Assembly: GCA_949825045.1 (NCBI GenBank) | Contig: OX463818.1 | Span: 28,846,906 to 28,910,905, forward strand | Length of the DNA: 64,000 nucleotides | Direction of reading: 5' to 3' | Source: Argyresthia goedartella | Taxonomy: Eukaryota; Arthropoda; Insecta; Lepidoptera; Argyresthiidae | In this document: in pieces, positions 33,690-43,108 of the stretch | Position numbering within the stretch: position 1 is the first letter of the stretch | How the letters are laid out: every line of letters begins with the position of its first letter | Made by a program: the position numbers and the translations under genes | The notes under the pieces: generated by a model | The model's database searches: none | The model's input: only the letters and a program-made list of their open reading frames with translations | What the model was told of the DNA's origin: nothing

Positions 33690-34177
33690 CAAGAGCTTCT
33701 TAGGCATGAAGAACCACGAATACAGACTAAAGGCCCAGTTCTGCCTGTTGAGGTGAGGGGCGCCGCATTCGCCCTTCGTCTTCTGGCGCGGTAGCGGAAC
33801 TGGCGGGGTAGCGGGCGGCACGGAATAGCATCGGGCCGCCCGGATACTTTAAAACTAGGTGTTTTTCGAATTTACTGAAAAACAGAAATAAGCTAATTGA
33901 TAAAATTTAAGGATTGATACGGAGCTCTAAAAGAGGAAAATTTAGGTACAAAAATTATGAGAAAAATCAGTATTTTCATATTAAAATTATTGTATATCCT
34001 TTTAAATATAGACTATGTTCAGAATTTTTTACGATCGAGCCGAACTAATCCAATCATGTAACGACATAGGATTTAAACTAGACTGTCTTTTTGTGAATAA
34101 CATATATTTTTTTGAGACCGATAAATTTATTGGAAATAATTTTATATTTATGTTTGCCAAAACTCTCTTTAGTGGTT
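33690..34177. other. Intergenic, with a GC-rich patch
   Basis: 33735-33845 is GC-rich ('gcgccgcattcgcccttcg', 'ggcggggtagcgggcggca'), unlike its surroundings. The rest is AT-rich. No gene is seen. Confidence 0.4.
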
Positions 34178-34489
34178 TTCGTAATTTCGTAATTTCTTTA
34201 TTGTACTAAACAAAACAGACATACAGATAACTTATGATAGAAAAAACATGTACAAAGGCGAGCTTATCTCTAAAAAGAGATTTCTTCCAGCAAACCATGT
34301 TGGATAGGAGACGGAGATGATAGGTAAGGGAAAGAATTGCGCGTACAATTAAGACTATATTCTAATATAATACATATTACACATACATAAAACCCTATTG
34401 ATAAGAAATATAGACTACATACACAGTTACATAAATACAGCATATCAGTAAATATCTTACAAATATACTAATACTAATACATTATATAG

Positions 34490-37426
34490 CTAAATAGAAA
34501 GTGAAAGATAGTGCTTCTTTAGTCGGTTCTTAAAGATATTCAGTGATGGACTGTCCCTGATGGTGCAGGGAAGTTCATTCCACAGCCGTATAGCGCGGAT
34601 TCTAAACCCGTGCTCGAAGGTTGCAGTGGAGCGCTGTGGGGCTTTAAGCATAGTAGCCATGTGAGTTCTCCGAGGCCTGCATGAAGAAAGAAATTCGAAG
34701 CGATCACGCAGGAAGTTAGGGTACCGAGGGTTCCACAAAATATTGTAGAGCAGGCATAGGATATGAGAGTCCCGTCGAAGACGAATCGGCAGCCAATTCA
34801 ACTCCCTGCGATGTTGAGAAACGTGATCATATTTTCGCAGTCCGAAGATGAACCGAATCCCGAGGTTTTGAAGTCGTTCGAGTTTGTTCAGTTGCTCTTC
34901 ATTTGCGCTTACCCAGCAAACATCAGCATAGTCAATGAGGGGAAGTAAAAGAGACTGGGCGAGAATAATTTTGGTCTGACGAGGAAGAAAGTTCTGAAGT
35001 CTCCTGAGAGAGTGAAAGGTAGCGTAAACTCGCCTGCTGACCTCGCTGATATGCGTTGACCAGTTTAACTGGTTATCGAAAACAACACCCAGGTTTTTCG
35101 CTGTGTCGCTATACATGATTACGGTACCGTTATAAGATACAGGAGGGACAGACTGTTGCTTCAACAAACATAGTGAGTGTCTGGTACCTATAATCATGGC
35201 CTGGGACTTGTTTGGGTTAACCAGTAGCCCAAATGACGAGGCCCATCCTCTAATACCCTCTAAGTCAGCGTTTAACGCCTCCACAGCGGAGTTTACATCA
35301 TCGGGAGAGAAGTGGCGATAGATTTGTAAGTCATCCGCGTAAAGATGATAAGAAGATGAGAGGGCATCGGAGATGGAGTTAATAAATATAGAAAATAGAA
35401 GAGGAGAGAGAATGCCACCTTGGGGGACACCGGAGGTGAGGTCACACCAATCCGTGCAAGTCGTCTCCGATTTGATACGCTGTTTACGGTCACGAAGGTA
35501 TGAGTCGAACCAGCTGATAGAATGGGAAGAGAGATTAAGAGATTTGAGAAGTTCAACGAGAATGTCAAAGTCAACACAGTTAAAGGCACTGCTGAAGTCG
35601 AGCAGGGTAAGCAACGAAAGCTGCTTCTGATCCATGGCAACCTGAATATCATCCGTCACTTTAAGTAGAGCCGTAACTGTGCTGTGACCCGGTCTGAAGC
35701 CTGATTGAAAAGGATTTAATAGGTTGTTAGAGGATAGATATTGGGAGAACTGGGTATGGACAATGGATTCGAGGACTTTTGATAGGATCGGCAAGATGGA
35801 AATCGGGCGATATTCTTTGAAGCAGGTGGGATTGGATGATTTAGGGAGAGGGATAACTAGTGCATGTTTCCAAGCAGTAGGGAAGGAGCAGTTTGAAGGG
35901 GAAAAATTTAAAATGTGCGTTATGGGCGGAAGCAGGTCATCTAGGATAGTGAAGATCGTTTTTAGGCAGATGTTGTCATGTCCGACTGCTTTGGAGCTAA
36001 TCGCCAACAATGCCCTTTTAACTGTGTCAACTCCGACATATCTCATGTTGAAGGGAGTGGTGTTGGGAAGTGACCTAGAACGCAGGCTCCGAAGAGTGGC
36101 TTGCTTGACGGTAGAGTCCATCACAACGGGCGGTGCGGAGAGAAATTGATTAAGAGCGTTGAGATCGACATTACCTGAATGCGTGTCCTGGGCCTGGGAC
36201 TTGCCAATACCAAGTGTCCTGAGAAATTTCCACACCTGAGCAGGAGTGTACCTTTCGATACACTCAAAGATGTGGCGGCGTTTGGCGTCGCGACAGAGAC
36301 GATTGCAACGATTTCGAAGCGATTTGTAGGTGAGAAAATTGTCATCTGTCGGATCCTTTTTGTACCTGCACTTAGCCCGATCTCTCTTGGTCATAAGTCG
36401 CTTGATATCATCGTTTAGCCAGGGAGCAGGCAGGTGCTTCACTCTAACTTTTTTAATGGGAGCATGTTTGTCATAAAGTCCCAGGACAATTGTATTGAAG
36501 CTGTGAATTTTGTCATCAACGCTCTCGCTCAAGACGACAGGGGACCAATCGACCAGTGAAACATCAGACTTGAGGGAATCCAGGTTGATGGCTTTGAAGC
36601 TGCGAGTTTCAATAAATTTGGTTCTGCACTTAGGGGACCTAATTTTATATGAGACGTAAATGAGGTCGTGAAAAGAAAAAGGTGAGTTAAGTTGACCATG
36701 AGTGGCCACCTTATCCAGGTTGGAAATGATTATGATGTCAAGAAGAGAGGGCGAGCAATGTGGCTGGGAATGGGTGGCCGCAAGCGGCAAAATGTGCAGA
36801 TTGTATGAATCTACTATTGACCTAAGCTTGGCTGAACGAGAATCATTTTTGAGGAGACAAGTGTTGAAATCCCCAAGAATGAGAGTGTCATCGTAAAGTG
36901 GGGTCAAATCATTAAGAATAGATTCAAAGGTGTCGAAATAATCAACACGGAGAGAGGGGCTATAAACAACACCAAGAAGCACCTTATTGTGATAAAGAAG
37001 AATTTCGAGGAAGAGATATTCGGCAGACTCGGAGTACTGGCTAGGGGATGCGCTGATCACCTTGCACGGAATATCCGCACGCAGGTAAACAGCAACACCT
37101 CCATCCGCTTTCCCGACTCTGTCATTCCTGTAGAGCCTGAAGCCTGGAAGAGAGTACATAGATGAGGAGAGTGAAGGCTTCAGGAATGACTCGGAGACAA
37201 GGATAGCGTCCACATGTTGGTCACTAAAAGCCTCGATAAGATCGGTGTAGCTCGTGTGAATGCTCTGAGCATTGATGTGCACAATGTTCAGATTCTTCCC
37301 AGACCCACCAAAGACAGTTCTGAGTTTGCCAGAAAGTGGTTCTTCCACACTGGAAATGTCACTTTCTGCACTTACAAATTCATCGCTAGACGCACACGAC
37401 AAGAAGCTATCGTTATTGAGATTCAT
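34490..37426 (-). CDS. LINE ORF2 protein: endonuclease plus reverse transcriptase, intact (978 aa)
   Basis: The frame is uninterrupted from the ATG at 37426. Residues 1-45 are an acidic leader. The apurinic-type endonuclease (about 45-270) has 'IVHINAQSI', 'VSESFL' and 'LILGDFN', with 'SFHDLIY' at the usual SDH position. The RT (about 460-760) has 'FKEYRPISILPILSKVLESIV', 'NPFQSGFRPGHST', 'LLDFSSAFNCVDFDIL', 'GVPQGGILSPLLFSIF' and the catalytic 'YHLYADDLQIY'. The C-terminal domain ends with 'RIRAIRLWNELPCTIRDSPSLNIFKNRLKKHY'. Length and order are normal for the family. A D replacing S before H in the endonuclease motif is the one visible oddity. The protein nicks the target and copies the LINE RNA into the genome. 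Confidence 0.93.
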   Translation of the reverse strand: MNLNNDSFLSCASSDEFVSAESDISSVEEPLSGKLRTVFGGSGKNLNIVHINAQSIHTSYTDLIEAFSDQHVDAILVSESFLKPSLSSSMYSLPGFRLYRNDRVGKADGGVAVYLRADIPCKVISASPSQYSESAEYLFLEILLYHNKVLLGVVYSPSLRVDYFDTFESILNDLTPLYDDTLILGDFNTCLLKNDSRSAKLRSIVDSYNLHILPLAATHSQPHCSPSLLDIIIISNLDKVATHGQLNSPFSFHDLIYVSYKIRSPKCRTKFIETRSFKAINLDSLKSDVSLVDWSPVVLSESVDDKIHSFNTIVLGLYDKHAPIKKVRVKHLPAPWLNDDIKRLMTKRDRAKCRYKKDPTDDNFLTYKSLRNRCNRLCRDAKRRHIFECIERYTPAQVWKFLRTLGIGKSQAQDTHSGNVDLNALNQFLSAPPVVMDSTVKQATLRSLRSRSLPNTTPFNMRYVGVDTVKRALLAISSKAVGHDNICLKTIFTILDDLLPPITHILNFSPSNCSFPTAWKHALVIPLPKSSNPTCFKEYRPISILPILSKVLESIVHTQFSQYLSSNNLLNPFQSGFRPGHSTVTALLKVTDDIQVAMDQKQLSLLTLLDFSSAFNCVDFDILVELLKSLNLSSHSISWFDSYLRDRKQRIKSETTCTDWCDLTSGVPQGGILSPLLFSIFINSISDALSSSYHLYADDLQIYRHFSPDDVNSAVEALNADLEGIRGWASSFGLLVNPNKSQAMIIGTRHSLCLLKQQSVPPVSYNGTVIMYSDTAKNLGVVFDNQLNWSTHISEVSRRVYATFHSLRRLQNFLPRQTKIILAQSLLLPLIDYADVCWVSANEEQLNKLERLQNLGIRFIFGLRKYDHVSQHRRELNWLPIRLRRDSHILCLLYNILWNPRYPNFLRDRFEFLSSCRPRRTHMATMLKAPQRSTATFEHGFRIRAIRLWNELPCTIRDSPSLNIFKNRLKKHYLSLSI

Positions 37427-37630
37427 AATATGTAGATAAAATAATATACTATGATATAATATAAATATATAACTAGGTATAGGAATATACCTAGCAGAAA
37501 ATATATAATTATTAAGGAATCAAAAGAAAAAAAAAAGACTAATATAAACCAATGGGGTGACCTAAACCCTCACCAGGCATGGATTGTTGTAAGAAATCAG
37601 AAAACCTACTATTACATTGTAAATAAACAT

Positions 37631-37651
37631 CACACACACACACACACACAC
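37631..37651. repeat. (CA)n microsatellite
   Basis: About ten CA units in the inter-ORF region of the LINE. Confidence 0.9.
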
Positions 37652-37783
37652 TTTACACAATAAGAAAGCAATAAACTATAGCGCTAACAATAGAATAAAA
37701 TCCACAGCAAAAAGGTAAGCGCAAGAGGGACCGCGACTTCAAAAGCCGCACAATGGCACTTAAAAAAAAAAAAACTATCATAC

Positions 37784-37873
37784 TGTGTCAATATGCAAGG
37801 CTGTATGGTCTAGAAACCTTTGCCTGCCTGACAAGGCAAATGAACCAAAAAAAAAAAAAATGTGTCAATATGC
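37784..37873 (+). mobile_element. 64-bp retroposed fragment with poly(A) and 13-bp target duplication
   Basis: TGTGTCAATATGC occurs at 37784-37796 and again at 37861-37873. Between them lie about 50 bp (aaggctgtatggtctagaaa...ggcaaatgaacc) ending in 14 As. A non-templated A tail plus a target duplication is the mark of LINE-mediated retroposition. The 50-nt source RNA is unrecognised; 'tttgcctgcctgacaaggcaaa' is an internal dyad. A full-length SINE family may exist elsewhere. Confidence 0.85.
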
Positions 37874-38039
37874 TGTCAATAGTTGTAAATAAATCGAGTG
37901 GACTTGAAATTTAAAATAAAAATAGTTGCTACTACCTCGCAAAACCTTACTAGTAGAGAAAAGGATCACGACATGAGCACTGTCCCACCGGGGGATCGGA
38001 ATGCTGAATCTGATTGGTTTAGAGACAGACGAAGAGGGT

Positions 38040-38834
38040 CTAACCTTGCTTCTTCTTGCCCTGCGACTGAGTGGCCTGTTTCCTGGTCACTACGCCGGAG
38101 GCAGATGCGGCGGCGCCCTCAGCAGGTTTATTCCCTTTGCCGGCTGGCGAGGGGGTCTCCTTGCTCGGGTACTTCGCCATGAGTGGCCGCAAATCTGCCC
38201 AGCACTCCAGCCTCTGCCGCGACTTGTCAGGCAGCAACACGTGTATCTTGCCGTCCGACGTCCAACTGCTGCTGATGCCGAAGTGCTTCCGCGCCGCCAA
38301 GAAAACGTCGTGCCGGGATTTTGTCAAAAACTCAGACACCAAAATGCCTGAGCCCTTGAGCTCCTTCTTGCGATCCCAGACTTCACAGCGTGCTGAGTGT
38401 GTGGCGAAGCGAACCAGCAGTGGGCGTGTCTTCGTGCTCTTGGCTCCCAGTCTGTGCACCACCCTGATGTCATCGAGGCACATGTCGGGCAATTTAAGGC
38501 GGTCTGCGAACACTGCCCTTAACACTTCGTCTGGCTGCTCCTTGTCGGTCTCCTTGATGCCGTGAACTAGCAGCACTTTACGCCGCGCCGCAGTCTCGTG
38601 CCGGTCGAGGCCGAGGGTCAAGTACTCAAGTTGATTCTTGAGTGCTCCCAGGCTCTTCCAGACCAGCAACTTGAAGTCACGGAACTCACTCGCCAGCTTT
38701 GTGATGTTCAGGGGTCCGGGGGCAGGTGTGGCCGCTTGCAGCTCCTGCTCGAACTTCCCGAAGCGCTCACTGAGTGACTCCGAGATGGCCTCCATGTTCT
38801 CCTGCAGCTTGGCGTAGAGGTCTTTAGAGGTCAT
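38040..38834 (-). CDS. LINE ORF1 protein, coiled coil plus FP-like nucleic-acid-binding domain (264 aa)
   Basis: Open from the ATG at 38834. Residues about 1-75 are Leu/Glu-rich and predicted coiled coil ('LYAKLQENMEAISESLSERFGKFEQEL'). Residues about 80-215 ('KVLLVHGIKETDKEQPDEVLRAVFADRLKL', 'DIRVVHRLGA', 'RPLLVRFATHSARCEVWDRKKEL', 'FLTKSRHDVFLAARKHFG', 'WTSDGKIHVLLPD') have the order of the domain that insect LINE ORF1 proteins share with FP-type proteins. The tail is Lys/Ala-rich. It would coat the element RNA and act with ORF2. GC content and codon use (many GCC/CTC codons) are strikingly higher than in ORF2, as if ORF1 were under different pressure or acquired separately. Confidence 0.82.
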   Translation of the reverse strand: MTSKDLYAKLQENMEAISESLSERFGKFEQELQAATPAPGPLNITKLASEFRDFKLLVWKSLGALKNQLEYLTLGLDRHETAARRKVLLVHGIKETDKEQPDEVLRAVFADRLKLPDMCLDDIRVVHRLGAKSTKTRPLLVRFATHSARCEVWDRKKELKGSGILVSEFLTKSRHDVFLAARKHFGISSSWTSDGKIHVLLPDKSRQRLECWADLRPLMAKYPSKETPSPAGKGNKPAEGAAASASGVVTRKQATQSQGKKKQG

Positions 38835-39049
38835 TGTGTTGTGCTTGGTGAATTTATTTAATTGTGAAAATCAGTGAGGTTATCTGTTTGAGTGAGGTTA
38901 TCGGTTTTGTGTGATGTTGGGCCTTAAGTAGAGTTTCCGCGTATCCGGCGCGCCGGCAAGAATCATAGACTTTTATGGGGAAAGGGTAGGAATTATTAGG
39001 TAAAGAGCGTTTATTAAGGGGTCTATGTTGCTACTTTAAGGATTCCGGT

Positions 39050-40375
39050 AGATGCAAATAAAAGCAGTGTCGGTACAGAGTTTGATTAAAAGCCTAGAAG
39101 CCGCTTCATTGAAGTCTAGCTCTTCATACGTATGAGGGAGGTCAGATTAACTGTAAACCACTACGTTCTTTTGATAAGATGTTTACAGGTCTATATAGGA
39201 GTATAGTTGTTAAGCGAGGGAAGTAAAGTATTTGATACAAAGGTTAGCCAACATTCTGTAAACACCAAAATATCGCAGTCTATTTTTAGCCTAGAAAGTA
39301 ATGTTTGAAGATTTTTTTATTGATCGGATATTAAGAGACAGGATCTTTATGTTTTTGTTTGTGTCTGGAATAAAATTGTCAGCAACTTCTGGTGTGCATA
39401 GTATAACGGTTGACAGGTTAAATTTGTCTAGGCTATTATTAAACAATTGATTTCGTCATGTACGGTGCGCGAGTAGGACAGAGGTTGAAAGAGTGGGTTG
39501 GGATCTTGTGAGTGTATTTAAATGGGACCCCCTTTTGTTGTGAGCTGATAAGAGAATTTGCTTTAAAAAAAGGATTTTTTACTAATATGGATTTCAATTG
39601 CATATAGTATTTTGTGTTGTGTGTTGTGGTTGTTGTCTTATAAGTAGTAAGTTGGGTGAATTTTGCGTAGAGTAGGTTAAATAAAAAGTAGGCATAAAGT
39701 GTAAATTAATACAAGCAGCACTGGAAAAAAGTGCGATAATAGAAAGTGATTTACAAGGTTTCCTAAGTAGTAATTTCGTATTTGGATAAGCTGGAGAGTT
39801 AAATTGTATTTCACTTTTAATCTGAAAATCTGGTCTTTGTTTTTATAACATTTTTTTTATTATGTTTGTATAAATAATGTTGAGGCTTCGTTTTATGAAG
39901 TTGCGGGTTAAGTAAAACAGCCTTTTTGAAGCTGTGGTCAAAAGTTCATCTATGTAAGTCAGTGTAGCTGTTTCAGTGAAGTCCAGATGAGTGCTTTTCA
40001 GCTTTAATTCTTTGTCTTTATTTTTGTTAAATTCTTTGGCTATGCCAAGGTACTGCGACTTTGAAAGTGTGTTTGAAAATTCCAGTATGAGGGTTGAAGT
40101 CTTCTGTTCCTTTTTGGAGGGTCCGCTTTTCACGTCTAGGATGTCACCATGTGAAAAGTCCAGGTTCAAAGTCTTCTAGAGTTTAGAAATTGTTTCGTAC
40201 AGCATAGCTTTGGTTTCATTGTTTCTTTTTTTCGTGTTTTGTTTTCATGTTGTGTAGTTCAAAAGAGGTTATTTTGTCTAAAATTGTGGATAATTCGGAG
40301 GCCATCCAAATGCGGTCCGCTTCCAGATTCGTTATTTGGGCATCAATTGTAGACAATTCTTCAGATAGGTGTGTC
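39050..40375 (-). pseudogene. LINE remnant: FP-like ORF1 and start of endonuclease
   Basis: The minus-strand coiled-coil part of ORF1 is at 40216-40404 ('THLSEELSTIDAQITNLEADRIWMASELS'). The FP-like part is at 39843-40169 ('TSTLILEFSNTLSKSQYLGIAKEF', 'TYIDELLTTASKRLFYLTRNF'). The start of the ORF2 endonuclease follows at about 39250-39400 in mixed frames ('KNIKILSLNIRSI', 'DCDILVFTECWL'). It is truncated on the left by the intact LINE and on the right by the gypsy provirus. Plausible ORF1 sequence resumes beyond 51210. Confidence 0.7.
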
Positions 40376-41008
40376 TGTAATGGAACATCGCTTAACGAAT
40401 GCATTCAGTGTACAGTGAGAATCGGAATCAGCTGTGTCAGTTTCTTTAACGCTTGGGTTATTTGAGTGATTCGAAGTAAGTTGACAAAAGTGGCCATAGC
40501 ACGTGGTTGGTTCGGAGAAGCTAGGTCAGGTCAGGTTTTTTTTTCGCATTCAAATGTGTAGGGATCAGAGCCGATTTGGTGCGCGCTGAATAAATTATGA
40601 ATAACTAAATAATGGAAGGTTATTATGGAACAATACGGAGAAAGCTATTATGTTGACTGCAAATATACAATTGCGTTTGTTTGGTACGAAGTGATGAGTT
40701 TGACATCACGGGTTTGAATATCATTCTAGTGATCTTTGTCTAAGACGCTAGCGGTCGGGAAGGCTTAATTAATCGCAACAGCTTTTATGGTCAGCGATCA
40801 ACAAATTTTGTGTATCGTAAATACCAAATGACTTGAGTGATAACCGACGGTTGATCATAGTAAATATGCATACACAAAATTGTAGAACGGTGGGCCTGCA
40901 TGGCATGTTTAATTGAAATTAGACCCTGTGTAGTTAGGGATAAGAGGCTTTCGCTTGGGCAGCGTGTGTTCCGCAAAGGAGGCCATTTTTGTTCAGACAT
41001 GTGGGGTC

Positions 41009-41045
41009 TATAAATACGAGAGCGTGGGAGAGGGAGGATTCAGTC
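41009..41045 (+). promoter_or_regulatory. LTR core promoter (TATA plus initiator), 5' copy
   Basis: TATAAATA at 41009-41016 is followed 31-33 bases later by ttCAGTc, an arthropod-type initiator. The same arrangement with TCAGTT is intact in the 3' LTR. In this copy the initiator is split by the retroposon that follows. Confidence 0.7.
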
Positions 41046-41264
41046 ACTCCATGGCTCACAGTTAATTCCATGGCTCACAGTTAACCCATGGCTCACAGTT
41101 AATTCTTACTAAGACAACTGTTAAAAACAAAGGGGTTATTTTTAGTCCGTATACCACACGAGCTGATGCCCGCTCAATATGTGGGGACCCGGACATAGCA
41201 GGGAGGTCTGACTCCTGGGCATGGGTAACTCCATTTTTTTCCCCTCCAAAAAAAAAAAAAACAA
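41046..41264 (+). mobile_element. 219-bp poly(A) retroposon in the 5' LTR
   Basis: It is flanked by the 14-bp duplication GGGAGGATTCAGTC (41032-41045 and 41265-41278) and ends with about 13 As plus 'caa'. It is absent from the 3' LTR, so it came after provirus formation. Its first 55 bp are three tandem copies of ccatggctcacagttaa. The body reads 'gtccgtataccacacgagc...ggggacccggacatagcagggaggtctgac...gggcatgggtaact'. I cannot identify the parent RNA. There is no tRNA-like box B, so it is not of the same family as the tRNA-SINEs nearby. Confidence 0.88.
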
Positions 41265-42797
41265 GGGAGGATTCAGTCTCTGCGTCAAACTACTGTGACA
41301 TACGTCTTTCGGGAATTATATACAGTTCGGGCTGCCGTTTTAAGCGTCTGGAACTGGAAGTTGTGATTGCGTGTTACAGTGGATTTTCGTGAGTATCTGA
41401 AGCGCCGAGATATACCTCGGTTCCTATCCTTTAAATCAACCTACCCCAAATTCCAAAACTATCCTTGGGTCGTTAGATAAGAACTTGTAGGTAATTGATC
41501 TGAGTCTGAGTCTGGGCTTGGAGCGACCCTAATTTCCTTTTCCTTCACCATAGGGTTCCTGGATTGCCTCTTAGGATATTCGCGGGCTAATCCTCTCCTC
41601 CTCCTTTCGTGTAGCGAGTTTTGAAATTCCCACACACACAGTCATTAAACATATAAACACATTCAAATCATACTCAACCATTTTCGAGTGGTGTCGATGA
41701 TGAACGTGGTATAACACTAGGATTTAAGACTAGGCTAGACAGGAGTTTAGTTGCGGCTGAACCTAGGTTGTCAGGGCATAGGGTGACTGTTTCATCGATG
41801 AGGTTCCGCGGATGGAAATAACAAATTCAGAACAAAGTATAAACGTTGTCCACTCAGATAACCTATCACGTTGTTATTTTTTGACATTTGAGTGTTGTCA
41901 GGGACGCGCGAAGAGATCAAATTACAGTCTAAAGTTCATTGTTTAGGAACGGGTAGATTGGTTTGCTTTGCTTTGGATCGGTTTGGATTCAAGTTGCATC
42001 TTTAAATTAAATGTTAATTTCGCTGGAGTTCTAACGTGTAGGCTGCGTCTAGTATGCTGGGCCCAGTCGAGGAAGTGCTGAGGTTAGCTAGATGCATATA
42101 TCGGTATTTCCCGAAGTATGTACCTCGCTGTGGAGTGAATTATATCTCCAAAAGCGCTAATGAAAACGTTTCGATAACATCCAGCTCAAATTGCGCAGAG
42201 TTGAAGGTTTCAAAACGTTACGGACCTTTTGAGGAAACCGCTAGTTCAAACCCATTTCAGAAAATCAAATCGCAATTGTGTAAACCCAGTCTATTTGCAT
42301 CGTTATTGCCGTGAACTAATTATATAATTGGAACCACCACAAGCCGCTACTAGCGAGCACATGAAATATCATTGAGTACTCAAGTCGTAACACTACGACG
42401 GATATCTATACGATATCCCAAACAAATATTATAAATTGTGGTCGACCACACGAAAAGAAGTTCCATGCGCCCATATATACAAAAAAATAAATGGTACCAT
42501 CACACAAAATACAACAGAGATCGATCTGGCGCAATACACCGCTAACTGATGCGAAATACCGGCTTGCAGGCATACATGCATTCTCTGTCTAACTTGAAAC
42601 TGAACTGAACCAATCTTCCGTTCGACTATTGTACGCCTAACGAACTTCTCAACAAACAATAAATTCAGACTTATCATTCTTAACTTACAAATTTTACAGC
42701 TGAATCGGGACATCTCTTTTTGGGGTAGATAGAATAGACGATCATAGCTTCTGATAGCGGTGGCTCGACCTTAGCTTTTATGCCGTTACAGATTTTC

Positions 42798-42820
42798 TGG
42801 TGCCGAGACCGAAGGATATC
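42798..42820 (+). other. Candidate primer binding site
   Basis: Seven bases after the 5' LTR the sequence reads tggtgccgagaccgaaggat. A TGGTGCC... start fits the 3' end of a tRNA primer. I cannot assign the tRNA, and the 7-base offset is somewhat long. Confidence 0.45.
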
Positions 42821-43030
42821 CAAGATATTCTGATACCTAGATATTCTTAAAGAATCAAGGTCTAACGCGTTACTTTTAAAAATAACACAACGTAGAAACG
42901 ATTTCAAACAGTTCAGTTTTGTAAGTAAGATAAATAAGCAACAACAAAAAAAAGGGGCATTGTTTTCACAATTCATCGGACAAGTCGGAGGTTTAGTTTT
43001 GAGAAATAATGGGCCGGCCTAAAAAAAAAC

Positions 43031-43089
43031 GTCTGCGAAAGTGAGTCGTCTTGTACAACCCGTGTACAAGACGACTCACTTTCGCAGAC
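43031..43089 (+). repeat. Perfect 26-bp hairpin in the gypsy leader
   Basis: gtctgcgaaagtgagtcgtc... (43031-43056) is the exact inverse of 43064-43089 around the loop aacccgt. It lies 20 bases before the gag ATG, preceded by nine As. In the genomic RNA it would form an exceptionally stable stem. Confidence 0.95.
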
Positions 43090-43108
43090 AAGTGTTTTAA
43101 ATAATGAA

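Larger units (their letters stand above)
34178..38935 (-). mobile_element. Near full-length LINE (CR1/L2-like) with both ORFs open
   Basis: A minus-strand element with a 5' UTR (about 38835-38935), ORF1 (38834-38040), a 613-bp inter-ORF region, ORF2 (37426-34490) and a 310-bp 3' UTR. The 3' UTR carries 'agaaatctctttttagagataa' and 'caataaag', and ends with the direct repeat aaattacg-aaattacg (34178-34205). The short-repeat 3' end and absence of poly(A) are typical of CR1/L2-type LINEs. The 5' boundary is approximate. The element sits inside the older LINE remnant to its right. Confidence 0.85.
40376..42790 (+). repeat. 5' LTR of the gypsy provirus (2415 bp)
   Basis: It matches 49016-51206 closely throughout. 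The length difference is explained by a 233-bp retroposon insertion (219 bp plus 14-bp duplication) at 41046-41278; the remaining 2182 bp compare with 2191 bp in the 3' LTR. U3 is about 665 bp up to the inferred start site, so R plus U5 are very long. Confidence 0.93.

Noticed and set aside
35724..36149. Plus-strand frames opposite the intact LINE ORF2 (also 35373, 36179, 36702, 37214)
   Set aside because: They are antisense shadows of a clearly coding minus-strand frame and show no motifs of their own.
38071..38565. 164-codon plus-strand frame opposite LINE ORF1
   Set aside because: Antisense shadow caused by the GC-rich codons of ORF1.
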